Part shown: piece by piece, positions 7,446 through 14,350 of the stretch | Numbering within the stretch: position 1 is the first letter of the stretch | Layout of the letters: every line of letters starts with the position of its first letter | Assembly (NCBI GenBank): GCA_002425935.1 | Contig: DINE01000016.1 | Location: forward strand, 1 to 28,700 | DNA: 28,700 nucleotides | Source: Bacteroidales bacterium UBA5548 | GTDB taxonomy: Bacteria > Bacteroidota > Bacteroidia > Bacteroidales > UBA932 | Direction: 5' to 3' | The notes under the pieces: model-generated | Told to the model about the DNA's origin: nothing | Seen by the model: the letters and a program-made list of their open reading frames with translations, nothing else | Databases searched by the model: none | Made by a program: the position numbers and the translations under genes

Positions 7446-8134
7446 TGTTAAAATTCAGACATATAAATACTCTCACAATCTTTGACTGGATACTTATTAT
7501 CGGAGTTATTGCGGCAAACCTGATTTATTCAATTCTTGAAGAGAGTGCAGATATTGTGGGATCTGCAGCAGGAATATCCGGAGTTATTTGCGTAGTGATG
7601 GTTGCGAGAGGGAACATTATGAACTACCTTTTTGGAGTTATAAACGTTTCGCTTTATGCATACATCTCTTTCAAGGCCGGTCTTTATGGCGATGCTGCCC
7701 TGAACGCTCTCTACTACTTCCCGATGCAGTTTATCGGCTGGTTCAGCTGGGTTAAGAAGAGAGAGGAGGCTGAGTCTGTAACCGTTGTGGCAAGAAGGAT
7801 GAGCAGAAGTCAGAGGGTCTGGCTCTCCTTGGCCTGTGTGATACTCACTGCGGTTGTTGCCTGGATTCTTCACATATCAGGCGACCCTCAGCCTGTAAAA
7901 GACTCTGCAACGACAGTCCTTTCTGTAATAGCTATGTTTCTGATGGTAAGAAGATTCATGGAACAGTGGACGCTTTGGGTAGCTGTCAATATAATTAGCA
8001 TTGTCATGTGGAGCATAGCTTTGATAAATGGCCAGTCACACTCCGCACTTATGGTGATAATGTGGGTATTTTACCTTGCAAACTCCGTTAATGGATGGAT
8101 AACCTGGGTCAAGCTTTCGAAAAGTAGAGAGTGA
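7445..8134 (+). CDS. pnuC: PnuC-family vitamin (nicotinamide riboside or thiamine) transporter
   Basis: 229 aa, normal for PnuC. It is strongly hydrophobic with about seven membrane segments and the family signatures NYLFGVINVSLYAY (60-73), YGDAALNALYYFPMQ (81-95) and the Trp/Asn motif WTLWVAVN (about 175-182). These proteins are SWEET-like facilitators in the inner membrane; trapping depends on a kinase in the cytosol. No nadR-like or thiamine kinase gene is in the window and I see no TPP riboswitch, so the vitamin (NR for PnuC, thiamine for PnuT) cannot be settled. It is coupled to the upstream outer-membrane protein by a shared A in TAATG, hinting at joint function. The 3' end overlaps the convergent uvrC by 26 bp. 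Confidence 0.88.
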   Translation: MLKFRHINTLTIFDWILIIGVIAANLIYSILEESADIVGSAAGISGVICVVMVARGNIMNYLFGVINVSLYAYISFKAGLYGDAALNALYYFPMQFIGWFSWVKKREEAESVTVVARRMSRSQRVWLSLACVILTAVVAWILHISGDPQPVKDSATTVLSVIAMFLMVRRFMEQWTLWVAVNIISIVMWSIALINGQSHSALMVIMWVFYLANSVNGWITWVKLSKSRE

Positions 8135-9920
8135 CCGCCTTTGCCGCCGCTGTCCCGGCGACCTCCTTTAGTTCTTCGAATGTTGCCCTCTTAATTGCAC
8201 CTGTACTTCTGAATTTTCGCAGAAGTTTTTCCCTGCTTTTAGCCCCAATTCCAGGAATTATATCGAGTTCGGACTCTATCTGACTTTTACTTCGTTTGTC
8301 TCTGTGATGCGAGATGCCAAAGCGGTGGGCCTCATCGCGCAAGTGCATAATAACTTTTAAAGAGACAGAGTTCTTGTCAAGAAAAAGCGGGTGGGGGTCT
8401 CCTGGAACAATCAACTCTTCCAGCCGCTTTGCTATCCCGATTATTTTAATCTTATTCTCAAGTCCAAGCTCTCTTAACGCCTCCCAGGCAAAAGACAACT
8501 GCCCCTTTCCTCCGTCAATTACAATAAGCTGAGGCATCTCACCCCCCTCTGCGAGAACTCTTGAGTACCTTCTGTTTACAACCTCTTTCATAGTTGCAAA
8601 ATCATTTGCCCCAACAACTCTTTTTATATTGAAGTGCCTGTACTCCTTCTTGCTTGGAGCTCCGTCACGAAAAACCACACATGCCGAAACCGCAAACTTT
8701 CCCTGAATGTTTGAGTTGTCGAAGCACTCAATATGCCTTGGCTCTTCGCTCATCCCAAGGTCTCGCATGAGTGTACCGACAACTCTGGCTTTATGTTCGT
8801 CAGGTCTGAGAGCCTCCTCCTGTTTAATCTTCTCGTTTTTCAACTGCGCGGCATTTGTCTCACTCAACTTTAGCAGCTTGAGTTTGTCCCCCTTAAGTGG
8901 TACGTGACATTTCAGAGAGAGGCTCTCACTATCAGGCATAAAGGGTACAACTATCTCTTTTGAGGTGTCACCAAACTTGGAGTAAATTCCGGCAATAAAA
9001 TGGCTCAGGACACTCTCTCTGCTCTCTTCTATAGGCATCTTCAGCTCCATGTTAAGCGACTGGATAATGCTACCGTTCACCACTCTTATATAGTTGCCGA
9101 ACGATGTTCCGGTGTCGTATATTAGAGAAAATACATCAACATCTGTTATTGTCTGGCTTACAACCAGTGACTTATTATTATGTCCTGTGATAAGCTCCAT
9201 CTTCTCTTTGCACAGTTGCGCCTCTTCGAACCGCAATGCAGCTGCATGCTCTTTCATCTGTTCGCGGAAGTCGGCTATTAGCCTTCCTGTGTCTCCTTTA
9301 AGTAGCTTTACAATGCTTTCAATCTGTTGATCGTACTCTTTTTTTGAAAATCTGCCTACACATGGAGCTTTGCATTTTCCGATATGATATTTAAGGCAAG
9401 GCCTGTACTTTTGCTGGGATATTGCCTCAGGGGTGAGTATTAGCTTGCAGTCCCGCAGATAAAACAATGTTGTTATCAATTCTATCAGGCTATATGCCAT
9501 CGATGCCGAACTATACGGACCAAAGTAGAGCGATTTGTCCCTTACATATTTCCGGGTGATAAAGACTCTGGGAAATGGCTCATTTTTAACACATATCCAG
9601 GGGTAAGTCTTGCCATCTTTAAGCATCACATTGTATTTTGGCTGAAACTCCTTGATAAGATTATTCTCGAGTAACAGAGCGTCCCCTTCGCTATCTACCA
9701 CAGTATGCTCAAATCTATCAATTTTTGAAACCATCACTCTGGTTTTTGCAGACAGTGTCTCCTCTTGCTGAAAGTATTGAGAGACTCTGTTTTTCAGATT
9801 CTTAGCCTTACCAATATAGATAATTGTCCCCTCTTTATTTATAAAGCGATATACTCCGGGCAGGGATGGTAACATCTTAACCCTCTCTTTTAGTGTAGCT
9901 TTATGTGGATTGTCATTCAT
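8109..9920 (-). CDS. uvrC: Excinuclease ABC subunit C
   Basis: 603 aa, full length. The N-terminal GIY-YIG nuclease domain (about 18-95) shows LPGVYRF and IIYIGKAKNLKNRV, with the conserved ENNLIKEFQPKYN at 85-97. It makes the 3' incision in nucleotide excision repair. A four-cysteine cluster (C158, C175, C183, C187) matches the Fe-S/cysteine region of UvrC. A UVR helical hairpin near 205-240 (FEEAQLCKEKME) would contact UvrB. The C-terminal RNase H-like domain for the 5' incision includes ECFDNSNIQG and VIDGGKGQL. A helix-hairpin-helix (IPGIGAKSREKLL) closes the protein. It is a single gene, divergent from the acyltransferase gene at 9984 and overlapping pnuC at its 3' end. I see no clear -7 box for it in the 63-bp divergent gap. 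Confidence 0.97.
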   Translation of the reverse strand: MNDNPHKATLKERVKMLPSLPGVYRFINKEGTIIYIGKAKNLKNRVSQYFQQEETLSAKTRVMVSKIDRFEHTVVDSEGDALLLENNLIKEFQPKYNVMLKDGKTYPWICVKNEPFPRVFITRKYVRDKSLYFGPYSSASMAYSLIELITTLFYLRDCKLILTPEAISQQKYRPCLKYHIGKCKAPCVGRFSKKEYDQQIESIVKLLKGDTGRLIADFREQMKEHAAALRFEEAQLCKEKMELITGHNNKSLVVSQTITDVDVFSLIYDTGTSFGNYIRVVNGSIIQSLNMELKMPIEESRESVLSHFIAGIYSKFGDTSKEIVVPFMPDSESLSLKCHVPLKGDKLKLLKLSETNAAQLKNEKIKQEEALRPDEHKARVVGTLMRDLGMSEEPRHIECFDNSNIQGKFAVSACVVFRDGAPSKKEYRHFNIKRVVGANDFATMKEVVNRRYSRVLAEGGEMPQLIVIDGGKGQLSFAWEALRELGLENKIKIIGIAKRLEELIVPGDPHPLFLDKNSVSLKVIMHLRDEAHRFGISHHRDKRSKSQIESELDIIPGIGAKSREKLLRKFRSTGAIKRATFEELKEVAGTAAAKAVTLYFSKA

Positions 9921-9944
9921 TTGCTTTACAACAGTAACACTTTT

Positions 9945-9974
9945 TTTGTAAAAGTAACAAATATCTTATATTTG
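9945..9974 (+). promoter_or_regulatory. Bacteroidota promoter TTTG-N18-TATATTTG
   Basis: -33 TTTG at 9945-9948 and an exact -7 box TATATTTG at 9967-9974, spaced 18 bp. The ATG at 9984 begins 9 nt after the box, so the leader would be only a few nucleotides. This fixes the start of the acyltransferase gene downstream of the promoter. Confidence 0.75.
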
Positions 9975-9983
9975 TGTCTGGAT

Positions 9984-11792
9984 ATGGTAACTAAACTTAT
10001 TTCTAGAGCAGATGTAAAGCGCGGGTTTAAGCTTCGCGGCATCTTCGGGGATATCGGGGCTTCTCTTATCATGGCTCTTACCGGACTGAACAGAGTCAAT
10101 AAGACCTACACGAGAGTCTCGCAATACAAAGGCAGGGAGTTTACTGCTGCTATTCTTAAAGATTTTAATGTCACTTTTGAGCTGAACGAGAAGGAGATGG
10201 AGTACATCCCTCAGGAGGGGCCGTTTATTGTTGTGGCAAACCACCCTTACGGAGGTATTGACGGAATTTTGCTCCTGCACATCTTTAGTTCGATACGCCC
10301 TGATATTAAAACCATATCAAATTTTCTGCTTTCACGGATTCCAAATATCAATGACTTTTTCTTCTCTGTAAATCCGTTTACCGACAGGCCGGAACTGGCC
10401 GGAAGTTTTTCGGGTCTCAGGAGTGCAGTGGAGTATTTACAGAAGGGCGGAGGTATTGCCCTTTTCCCTTCAGGCGAGGTCTCTACAAGATACGGCACCT
10501 CTGTTATTAGAGATAAGGAGTGGAATCCTGCTGTTATCAAATTGATTAAAAATGCCAATGTTCCTGTTGTTCCTGTTTACTTTCATGGTACAAACTCCAG
10601 ATTTTTCCACTGGATAGGCAAAATTCATCCGATGCTTCGCACAGCAAGGCTTCCGGGCGAACTTCTAAACAAGAAGAACAAAAACTTTAAGCTATGCATC
10701 GGACGCCCGATTCTTCAGTCCGAAATTGCAGATTTCAAAGACATTAAAGATCTTGGGCTTCATATCAGATCTCGGGTTTATGCTCTTGAAGCAAATATAA
10801 ATAATGGTGTTAAAAAGTTTGAGGAGAGAAAAGATCTTGAACCGATTGCCCTCCCAAAAAACAGACGGGCCATGCAGAAGGAGATCAACGCCCTGAGCGC
10901 GGACAAACACCTTTTTACAAATGGTCACTACAGTTGCTACCTGACAGATGCAAAGTCAATTCCTTTAATGATGCACGAACTGGGTAGAAGAAGGGAGGAG
11001 GCATTCAGGGCTGTAGGAGAGGGCACGGGAAGACCTCTTGACCTCGATGAGTACGACGATTATTACAAACATCTGATACTCTGGGACAGAACAAAGACAA
11101 GACTGGTTGGTGCCTACAGACTCGGATTTGGTAATGAAATAATGAAAGCTAAAGGGGTAAAGGGTTTTTATACCAAATCGCTCTTCAATTACGAGAAGCA
11201 GTTCCACCCGATACTCTCAAAATCAATAGAGCTTGGCCGCTCTTTTGTAGTTCTTGACTACCAGAAGGAGGCTCTCCCTCTTATTCTTCTTATAAAGGGA
11301 CTATTCTACTCTGTTTTGAACCATCCCGAAATTAAATACCTTCTCGGACCTGTGAGTATCAGTTCATGGTATCCAAAGTTTTACAGAAGCCTTATGGTTC
11401 ACTACATAAGGCACAGCCACTCTGCGGGCGAACTGGATAAGTACGTTGTTCCAAGTAACCCGTTCTTCCCTGACTATATGAAGACCTCAGTTGATCAGCT
11501 TTTGCATGGCAAGATGGATAGTCTTGAAAAGTTTGACAGATATCTGCTGAGACTCAGTAATAATGAGTACAGGCTTCCTACGCTGGTCAAGAAATATCTG
11601 AAAATTAACTGTAAGATAGTGAGTTTTAACGTGGATCCTGACTTTAACTACTGTGTTGACGGATTGGTTTTGCTTGATCTTATGGAGGTCTCAAAACAGG
11701 AGATTATGGCACTTGCCAAAGGTGAGCCGGATATTCACAGAATAATGGAGAGATTTGGTTTTACCGAAGATGTTCAGGGTACAGGGTCGTAA
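9984..11792 (+). CDS. Bifunctional acyltransferase: PlsC-like domain fused to OlsB/GNAT-like domain (OlsF/GlsF type)
   Basis: 602 aa from the ATG at 9984. The frame is open back to 9903, but that stretch lies upstream of the promoter and overlaps uvrC. Residues about 50-270 form a lysophospholipid acyltransferase domain: NHPYGGID (86-93; H and D are separated by five residues, not the classical four), FPSGEVS (161-167) and VPVVPVYF (193-200). Residues about 310-515 resemble OlsB-like N-acyltransferases: RRREEAFRAVGEG (335-347), DLDEYDDYYKHLILWD (353-368) and LVGAYRLG. Proteins with this fusion make ornithine lipids (OlsF) or, in Bacteroidota, glycine lipids (GlsA/GlsB, also fused): the GNAT part N-acylates the amino acid with a 3-hydroxy fatty acid and the PlsC part O-acylates the product. 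The amino-acid substrate is inferred. Its 3' end overlaps yidD by 19 bp. Confidence 0.85.
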   Translation: MVTKLISRADVKRGFKLRGIFGDIGASLIMALTGLNRVNKTYTRVSQYKGREFTAAILKDFNVTFELNEKEMEYIPQEGPFIVVANHPYGGIDGILLLHIFSSIRPDIKTISNFLLSRIPNINDFFFSVNPFTDRPELAGSFSGLRSAVEYLQKGGGIALFPSGEVSTRYGTSVIRDKEWNPAVIKLIKNANVPVVPVYFHGTNSRFFHWIGKIHPMLRTARLPGELLNKKNKNFKLCIGRPILQSEIADFKDIKDLGLHIRSRVYALEANINNGVKKFEERKDLEPIALPKNRRAMQKEINALSADKHLFTNGHYSCYLTDAKSIPLMMHELGRRREEAFRAVGEGTGRPLDLDEYDDYYKHLILWDRTKTRLVGAYRLGFGNEIMKAKGVKGFYTKSLFNYEKQFHPILSKSIELGRSFVVLDYQKEALPLILLIKGLFYSVLNHPEIKYLLGPVSISSWYPKFYRSLMVHYIRHSHSAGELDKYVVPSNPFFPDYMKTSVDQLLHGKMDSLEKFDRYLLRLSNNEYRLPTLVKKYLKINCKIVSFNVDPDFNYCVDGLVLLDLMEVSKQEIMALAKGEPDIHRIMERFGFTEDVQGTGS

Positions 11793-12022
11793 CCGCTGCC
11801 ACCCCAGGGATTACAGCTTAGAACTCTTTTAATTGCAAGCCAAAGGCCCTTAACCGGGCCGTGTTTCTTTATGGCTTCAATTGAGTATGCCGAACAGGTA
11901 GGTGTGTACCTGCATGTTGGTGGCTTCAGTGGCGAGATGCAGTACTGATAACACTTAATCAGCAGTATGAACGGAAGAGAGAGTATTGTTACTACACTCT
12001 TTTTTAATTTTATCCAGAACAT
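11774..12022 (-). CDS. yidD: Membrane protein insertion efficiency factor YidD
   Basis: 82 aa. The family core is complete: YQYCISPL, PPTCRYTPTCSAYS (34-47), AIKKHGPVKGLW and the terminal NPWGGSGYDPVP. A short hydrophobic N-terminal segment (10-23) is likely an amphipathic membrane helix. YidD sits at the inner face of the cytoplasmic membrane and assists YidC/Sec insertion of membrane proteins. The only ATG in frame places the start 68 bp inside the 3' end of rnpA, a rnpA-yidD overlap seen in many bacteria. The 3' end overlaps the convergent acyltransferase gene by 19 bp. Confidence 0.95.
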   Translation of the reverse strand: MFWIKLKKSVVTILSLPFILLIKCYQYCISPLKPPTCRYTPTCSAYSIEAIKKHGPVKGLWLAIKRVLSCNPWGGSGYDPVP

Positions 12023-12356
12023 CTTTAACTTTTTGGTTTAAAGGAGCGGTTTGGGGCATCTCTTTACCAATGTAAACAACCGAGATATCATAACTGTTCT
12101 CTATATAGTCAGGAAATCCCAGTGCTCTTATTGCCTCTCTGATTTTTCGTTTGATAAAATTTCTGTCGACAGCCTTTTTGAATGACCTTTTGGGGACAGA
12201 TATCACGACTCTTGAGTGCGCAGACTTCCCGGGAAGATAGTTAACCTTCAGGGGGTGGTTGAAAATAACACCTCCATCCCGAAACAGTTGAGATATTCTT
12301 GTCTCGGAGCATAGTTTTACACTTTTGCCAAATGTCAATTTAGGTTTATTATCCAC
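11955..12356 (-). CDS. rnpA: Ribonuclease P protein component
   Basis: 133 aa. The RNase P protein signature RNFIKRKIREAIR is at 65-77, preceded by VVISVPKRSFKKAVD. The N-terminal LTFGKSVKLCSETRISQLF fits the usual substrate-cleft region. It binds the RNase P RNA and helps process the 5' ends of tRNA precursors. The start is GTG at 12356, because no in-frame ATG lies close by and homologues begin a few codons before the LTFG-like motif. It follows hemD by 17 bp and overlaps yidD by 68 bp. Unlike in many bacteria, rpmH is not adjacent here; instead it is in the hemD-containing cluster typical of Bacteroidota. Confidence 0.95.
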   Translation of the reverse strand: MDNKPKLTFGKSVKLCSETRISQLFRDGGVIFNHPLKVNYLPGKSAHSRVVISVPKRSFKKAVDRNFIKRKIREAIRALGFPDYIENSYDISVVYIGKEMPQTAPLNQKVKDVLDKIKKECSNNTLSSVHTAD

Positions 12357-12373
12357 TGTGGTGCAGCAAGCTG

Positions 12374-13111
12374 CTATTTTTGTTCAAAGTAGAGAGCCAG
12401 TGCCCTTGCAATTGAAGGAGCTTCGGGTGTCGGGGCAACAACCTCCGGAGTAAATTTTGCCGCCTTCAAAGCTTTTAGGGTAGTCTGTCCGTATGTGGCA
12501 AAGAGCAGATTCTCCTGTTTGAATTCCGGGTAGTTCTCCAGCAGAGATTTAATATCAGACGGGCTGTAGAAGACAACCATGTCATATGTGTTGATCTTTA
12601 CCTCTTTAAGGTCGCATGGCACTGTGTTTACCAGAATCGCGCTCGAATGCTTTAGTTTTGATTTTGTGAAGAGTTTGTTGAGGTCTGTCTTTACGTTATC
12701 GGTAACTGTCAGTAAAAAGTTCTCTCCTTTATGTTTCGCTCCGATAATATCTATAACAGAGCTGTTACTGCCGTTTCCGAAAAATATCTTTCTTTTACGG
12801 TAGACGATGTATTTCTGAAGATAAAGGGCAATTGCCTCTGAAACACAGAAATACTTCATAGTTTCAGGAATAACTATCCTCAGATCCTCGCTGATTTTAA
12901 AAAATGCATCAATCGCTGTTCTTGATGAAAATACTATGGCGGTATGATCCAGAATATTTATCTTCTGCAGACGAAACTCCTTTACCTGAACCGGCTCAAC
13001 ACGAAAAAACGGGATAAAATCGATACCGATTTTATATTTTGAAATTAGCTCTGTGTATGGAGAACCGTTGGCAGGGGCTGGTTGTGAGATGAGTATCTTT
13101 TTGATTTTCAT
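12374..13111 (-). CDS. hemD: Uroporphyrinogen-III synthase
   Basis: 245 aa, HEM4 domain across nearly the whole length: ILISQPAP at the start, IVFSSRTAIDAFF in the first half, and MVVFYSPSDIKSLLENYP plus LLFATYGQTTLKALKAA in the second. It would cyclise and invert ring D of hydroxymethylbilane to uroporphyrinogen III in tetrapyrrole synthesis. Sequence conservation in this family is low, so the call rests on these pieces and on gene order. It starts 1 bp after the DUF4271 gene stops and precedes rnpA by 17 bp, a Bacteroidota arrangement. No other heme gene is in the window, so the pathway may be partial or salvage-linked (not testable here). Confidence 0.88.
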   Translation of the reverse strand: MKIKKILISQPAPANGSPYTELISKYKIGIDFIPFFRVEPVQVKEFRLQKINILDHTAIVFSSRTAIDAFFKISEDLRIVIPETMKYFCVSEAIALYLQKYIVYRKRKIFFGNGSNSSVIDIIGAKHKGENFLLTVTDNVKTDLNKLFTKSKLKHSSAILVNTVPCDLKEVKINTYDMVVFYSPSDIKSLLENYPEFKQENLLFATYGQTTLKALKAAKFTPEVVAPTPEAPSIARALALYFEQK

Positions 13112-13112
13112 A

Positions 13113-13919
13113 CTATTGGTAAGAGAGTAAAAAGTTGATGAATAGTGCTATGGGCAAAAATTCAACGCTGCAAAGATACAAAATATAGAAAATATGTGAA
13201 AAACGATTTGAAATTATTGCCTGGTAAACTCTTATAAGATATAGCGCATATATAGCTAAAATGCAATATGTGAGCAATTTGGAGAATAAAGAAAATTCAA
13301 TATCGGGGATAAAAAATCTTGAAAGCAGTATTGGTGTTGAGAAAATTGCTGCCATAATAAGGTGATTGTAACCTATTTTGCCAACCAGACCGAATGTTTG
13401 CTTATTCTTTGTAACCCAACCGAGAAAAGAGAGAATAAATGACTTAAATATCCAGTAAACAAGAACAAATCCGGTGGCTGCTAAAAACTGAATCCACTCC
13501 TGAATTCCGGAGTACCCTGCAATGTTGTCTCCGAGAGTTATTGTTAGAAATACGGGAAAATATATTGCAGCCATCAGAGCTGTTACATCACGTTGTGTAG
13601 CAGCGGATAGCTTCTCCTCAATCCTCACATGCTCCTTGTAACTTACCAAAGATTTTATTATTGATGGAAGTGTCACCAGAATCTCTCTGAAGAAATAGAT
13701 TGTGAGAAGGGTGAAGATCATTATCAGGGCCGAGTCAAGAAAGCTCTGCTCCTGCATACCCTCTCTTTGGGAGATAACCGGATTTTGCAAAACTACAGTT
13801 CCTGTCCAAAGGGAGTCCGCCGGCAGCAGAGTGCTCTGCTCTGCCTCCCTCTCCCATTCGAGAACAATGTACCTGCTGTACAAAGAGTCTGTGACTGTGA
13901 TTGTATCCCTGACTGTCAT
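13113..13919 (-). CDS. DUF4271 integral membrane protein
   Basis: 268 aa from the ATG at 13919, whose A is also the last base of the SUI1 stop (TGATG), which favours this start over the TTG one codon earlier. The first 60 residues are polar (no signal peptide visible), followed by about six to seven hydrophobic helices between residues 62 and 266 (for example DSALIMIFTLLTIYFF and LLTYCILAIYALYLI). This matches the DUF4271 family, which is restricted to Bacteroidota as far as I know and regularly lies next to hemD. Function is unknown. No catalytic motif is evident. It is co-transcribed with SUI1 and hemD. Confidence 0.85.
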   Translation of the reverse strand: MTVRDTITVTDSLYSRYIVLEWEREAEQSTLLPADSLWTGTVVLQNPVISQREGMQEQSFLDSALIMIFTLLTIYFFREILVTLPSIIKSLVSYKEHVRIEEKLSAATQRDVTALMAAIYFPVFLTITLGDNIAGYSGIQEWIQFLAATGFVLVYWIFKSFILSFLGWVTKNKQTFGLVGKIGYNHLIMAAIFSTPILLSRFFIPDIEFSLFSKLLTYCILAIYALYLIRVYQAIISNRFSHIFYILYLCSVEFLPIALFINFLLSYQ

Positions 13920-14266
13920 CAATTGCCCCTCTTAGCATTATAACCCATTGACTGCAGAACGTTAACCAGCCTGTCACGGAAATCCCCCTGAATAACAACC
14001 TCTCCCTCTTTTACACTGCCGCCTGTACCGCATTTTGTCTTGAGCTCTTTGCCCAGCTTTTCAAGATCTTCTGAGGTTCCTGTAAATCCGGTAACAAGAG
14101 TGACCTGTTTGCCTCCGCGGTTTCTTCTGTCTATCTTAACTATCAGTTTTTGCTTTGAAGGGGGAAGTGTTTCAGGCTCCTCTTCAATACCATCTTTATC
14201 GTAGCTGAAATCTGAATTTGTGGAATATACTACTCCAAGTCTGCTCTTCCAGTCGTTATCCGCCAT
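13919..14266 (-). CDS. SUI1/YciH family translation factor-like protein
   Basis: 115 aa. The C-terminal two thirds (about 40-112) match the SUI1/eIF1 domain: KLIVKIDRRNRGGKQVTLVTGF, then LGKELKTKCGTGGSVKEGEVVIQGDFRDRLVNVL (key run 73-105). The N-terminal 35 residues are acidic and probably flexible. E. coli YciH can affect initiation fidelity in vitro, but the cellular role in Bacteroidota is not established. It is first in the five-gene cluster ending with yidD. A TAAATTTG box sits 17 nt before the ATG, implying a leader of roughly a dozen bases. Confidence 0.92.
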   Translation of the reverse strand: MADNDWKSRLGVVYSTNSDFSYDKDGIEEEPETLPPSKQKLIVKIDRRNRGGKQVTLVTGFTGTSEDLEKLGKELKTKCGTGGSVKEGEVVIQGDFRDRLVNVLQSMGYNAKRGN

Positions 14267-14283
14267 CGTGATTTTTATTTGTG

Positions 14284-14291
14284 CAAATTTA
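14284..14291 (-). promoter_or_regulatory. -7 promoter box TAAATTTG for the SUI1-to-yidD cluster
   Basis: Exact TAnnTTTG match on the minus strand, 17 nt before the SUI1 ATG at 14266. It lies in the same 84-bp divergent gap as the DUF2723 promoter. The -33 element is not clear. Confidence 0.6.
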
Positions 14292-14311
14292 GGTAGAAAA
14301 ATTCAAAATAG

Positions 14312-14319
14312 TATCTTTG
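14312..14319 (+). promoter_or_regulatory. -7 promoter box TATCTTTG for the DUF2723 gene
   Basis: Exact TAnnTTTG match, 31 nt before the ATG at 14351. A weak TTTA at 14288-14291 stands 20 bp upstream as a possible -33 element and overlaps the opposing SUI1 box. Confidence 0.65.
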
Positions 14320-14350
14320 TTGTTTATTGCGCAACATACCGTAAAATCAT

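Noticed and set aside
7445..8134. Calling the transporter PnuT (thiamine) with certainty
   Set aside because: No TPP riboswitch, thiamine kinase or thiamine receptor is visible nearby, so only the PnuC family is supported.
9903..9983. N-terminal extension of the acyltransferase from the ATG at 9903
   Set aside because: It overlaps the start of uvrC and contains the promoter; the added residues do not look like part of the acyltransferase domain.
9921..9983. uvrC promoter box TACTTTTA at 9949-9956 on the minus strand
   Set aside because: One mismatch at the conserved final G and no -33 element at the right distance; too weak to annotate.
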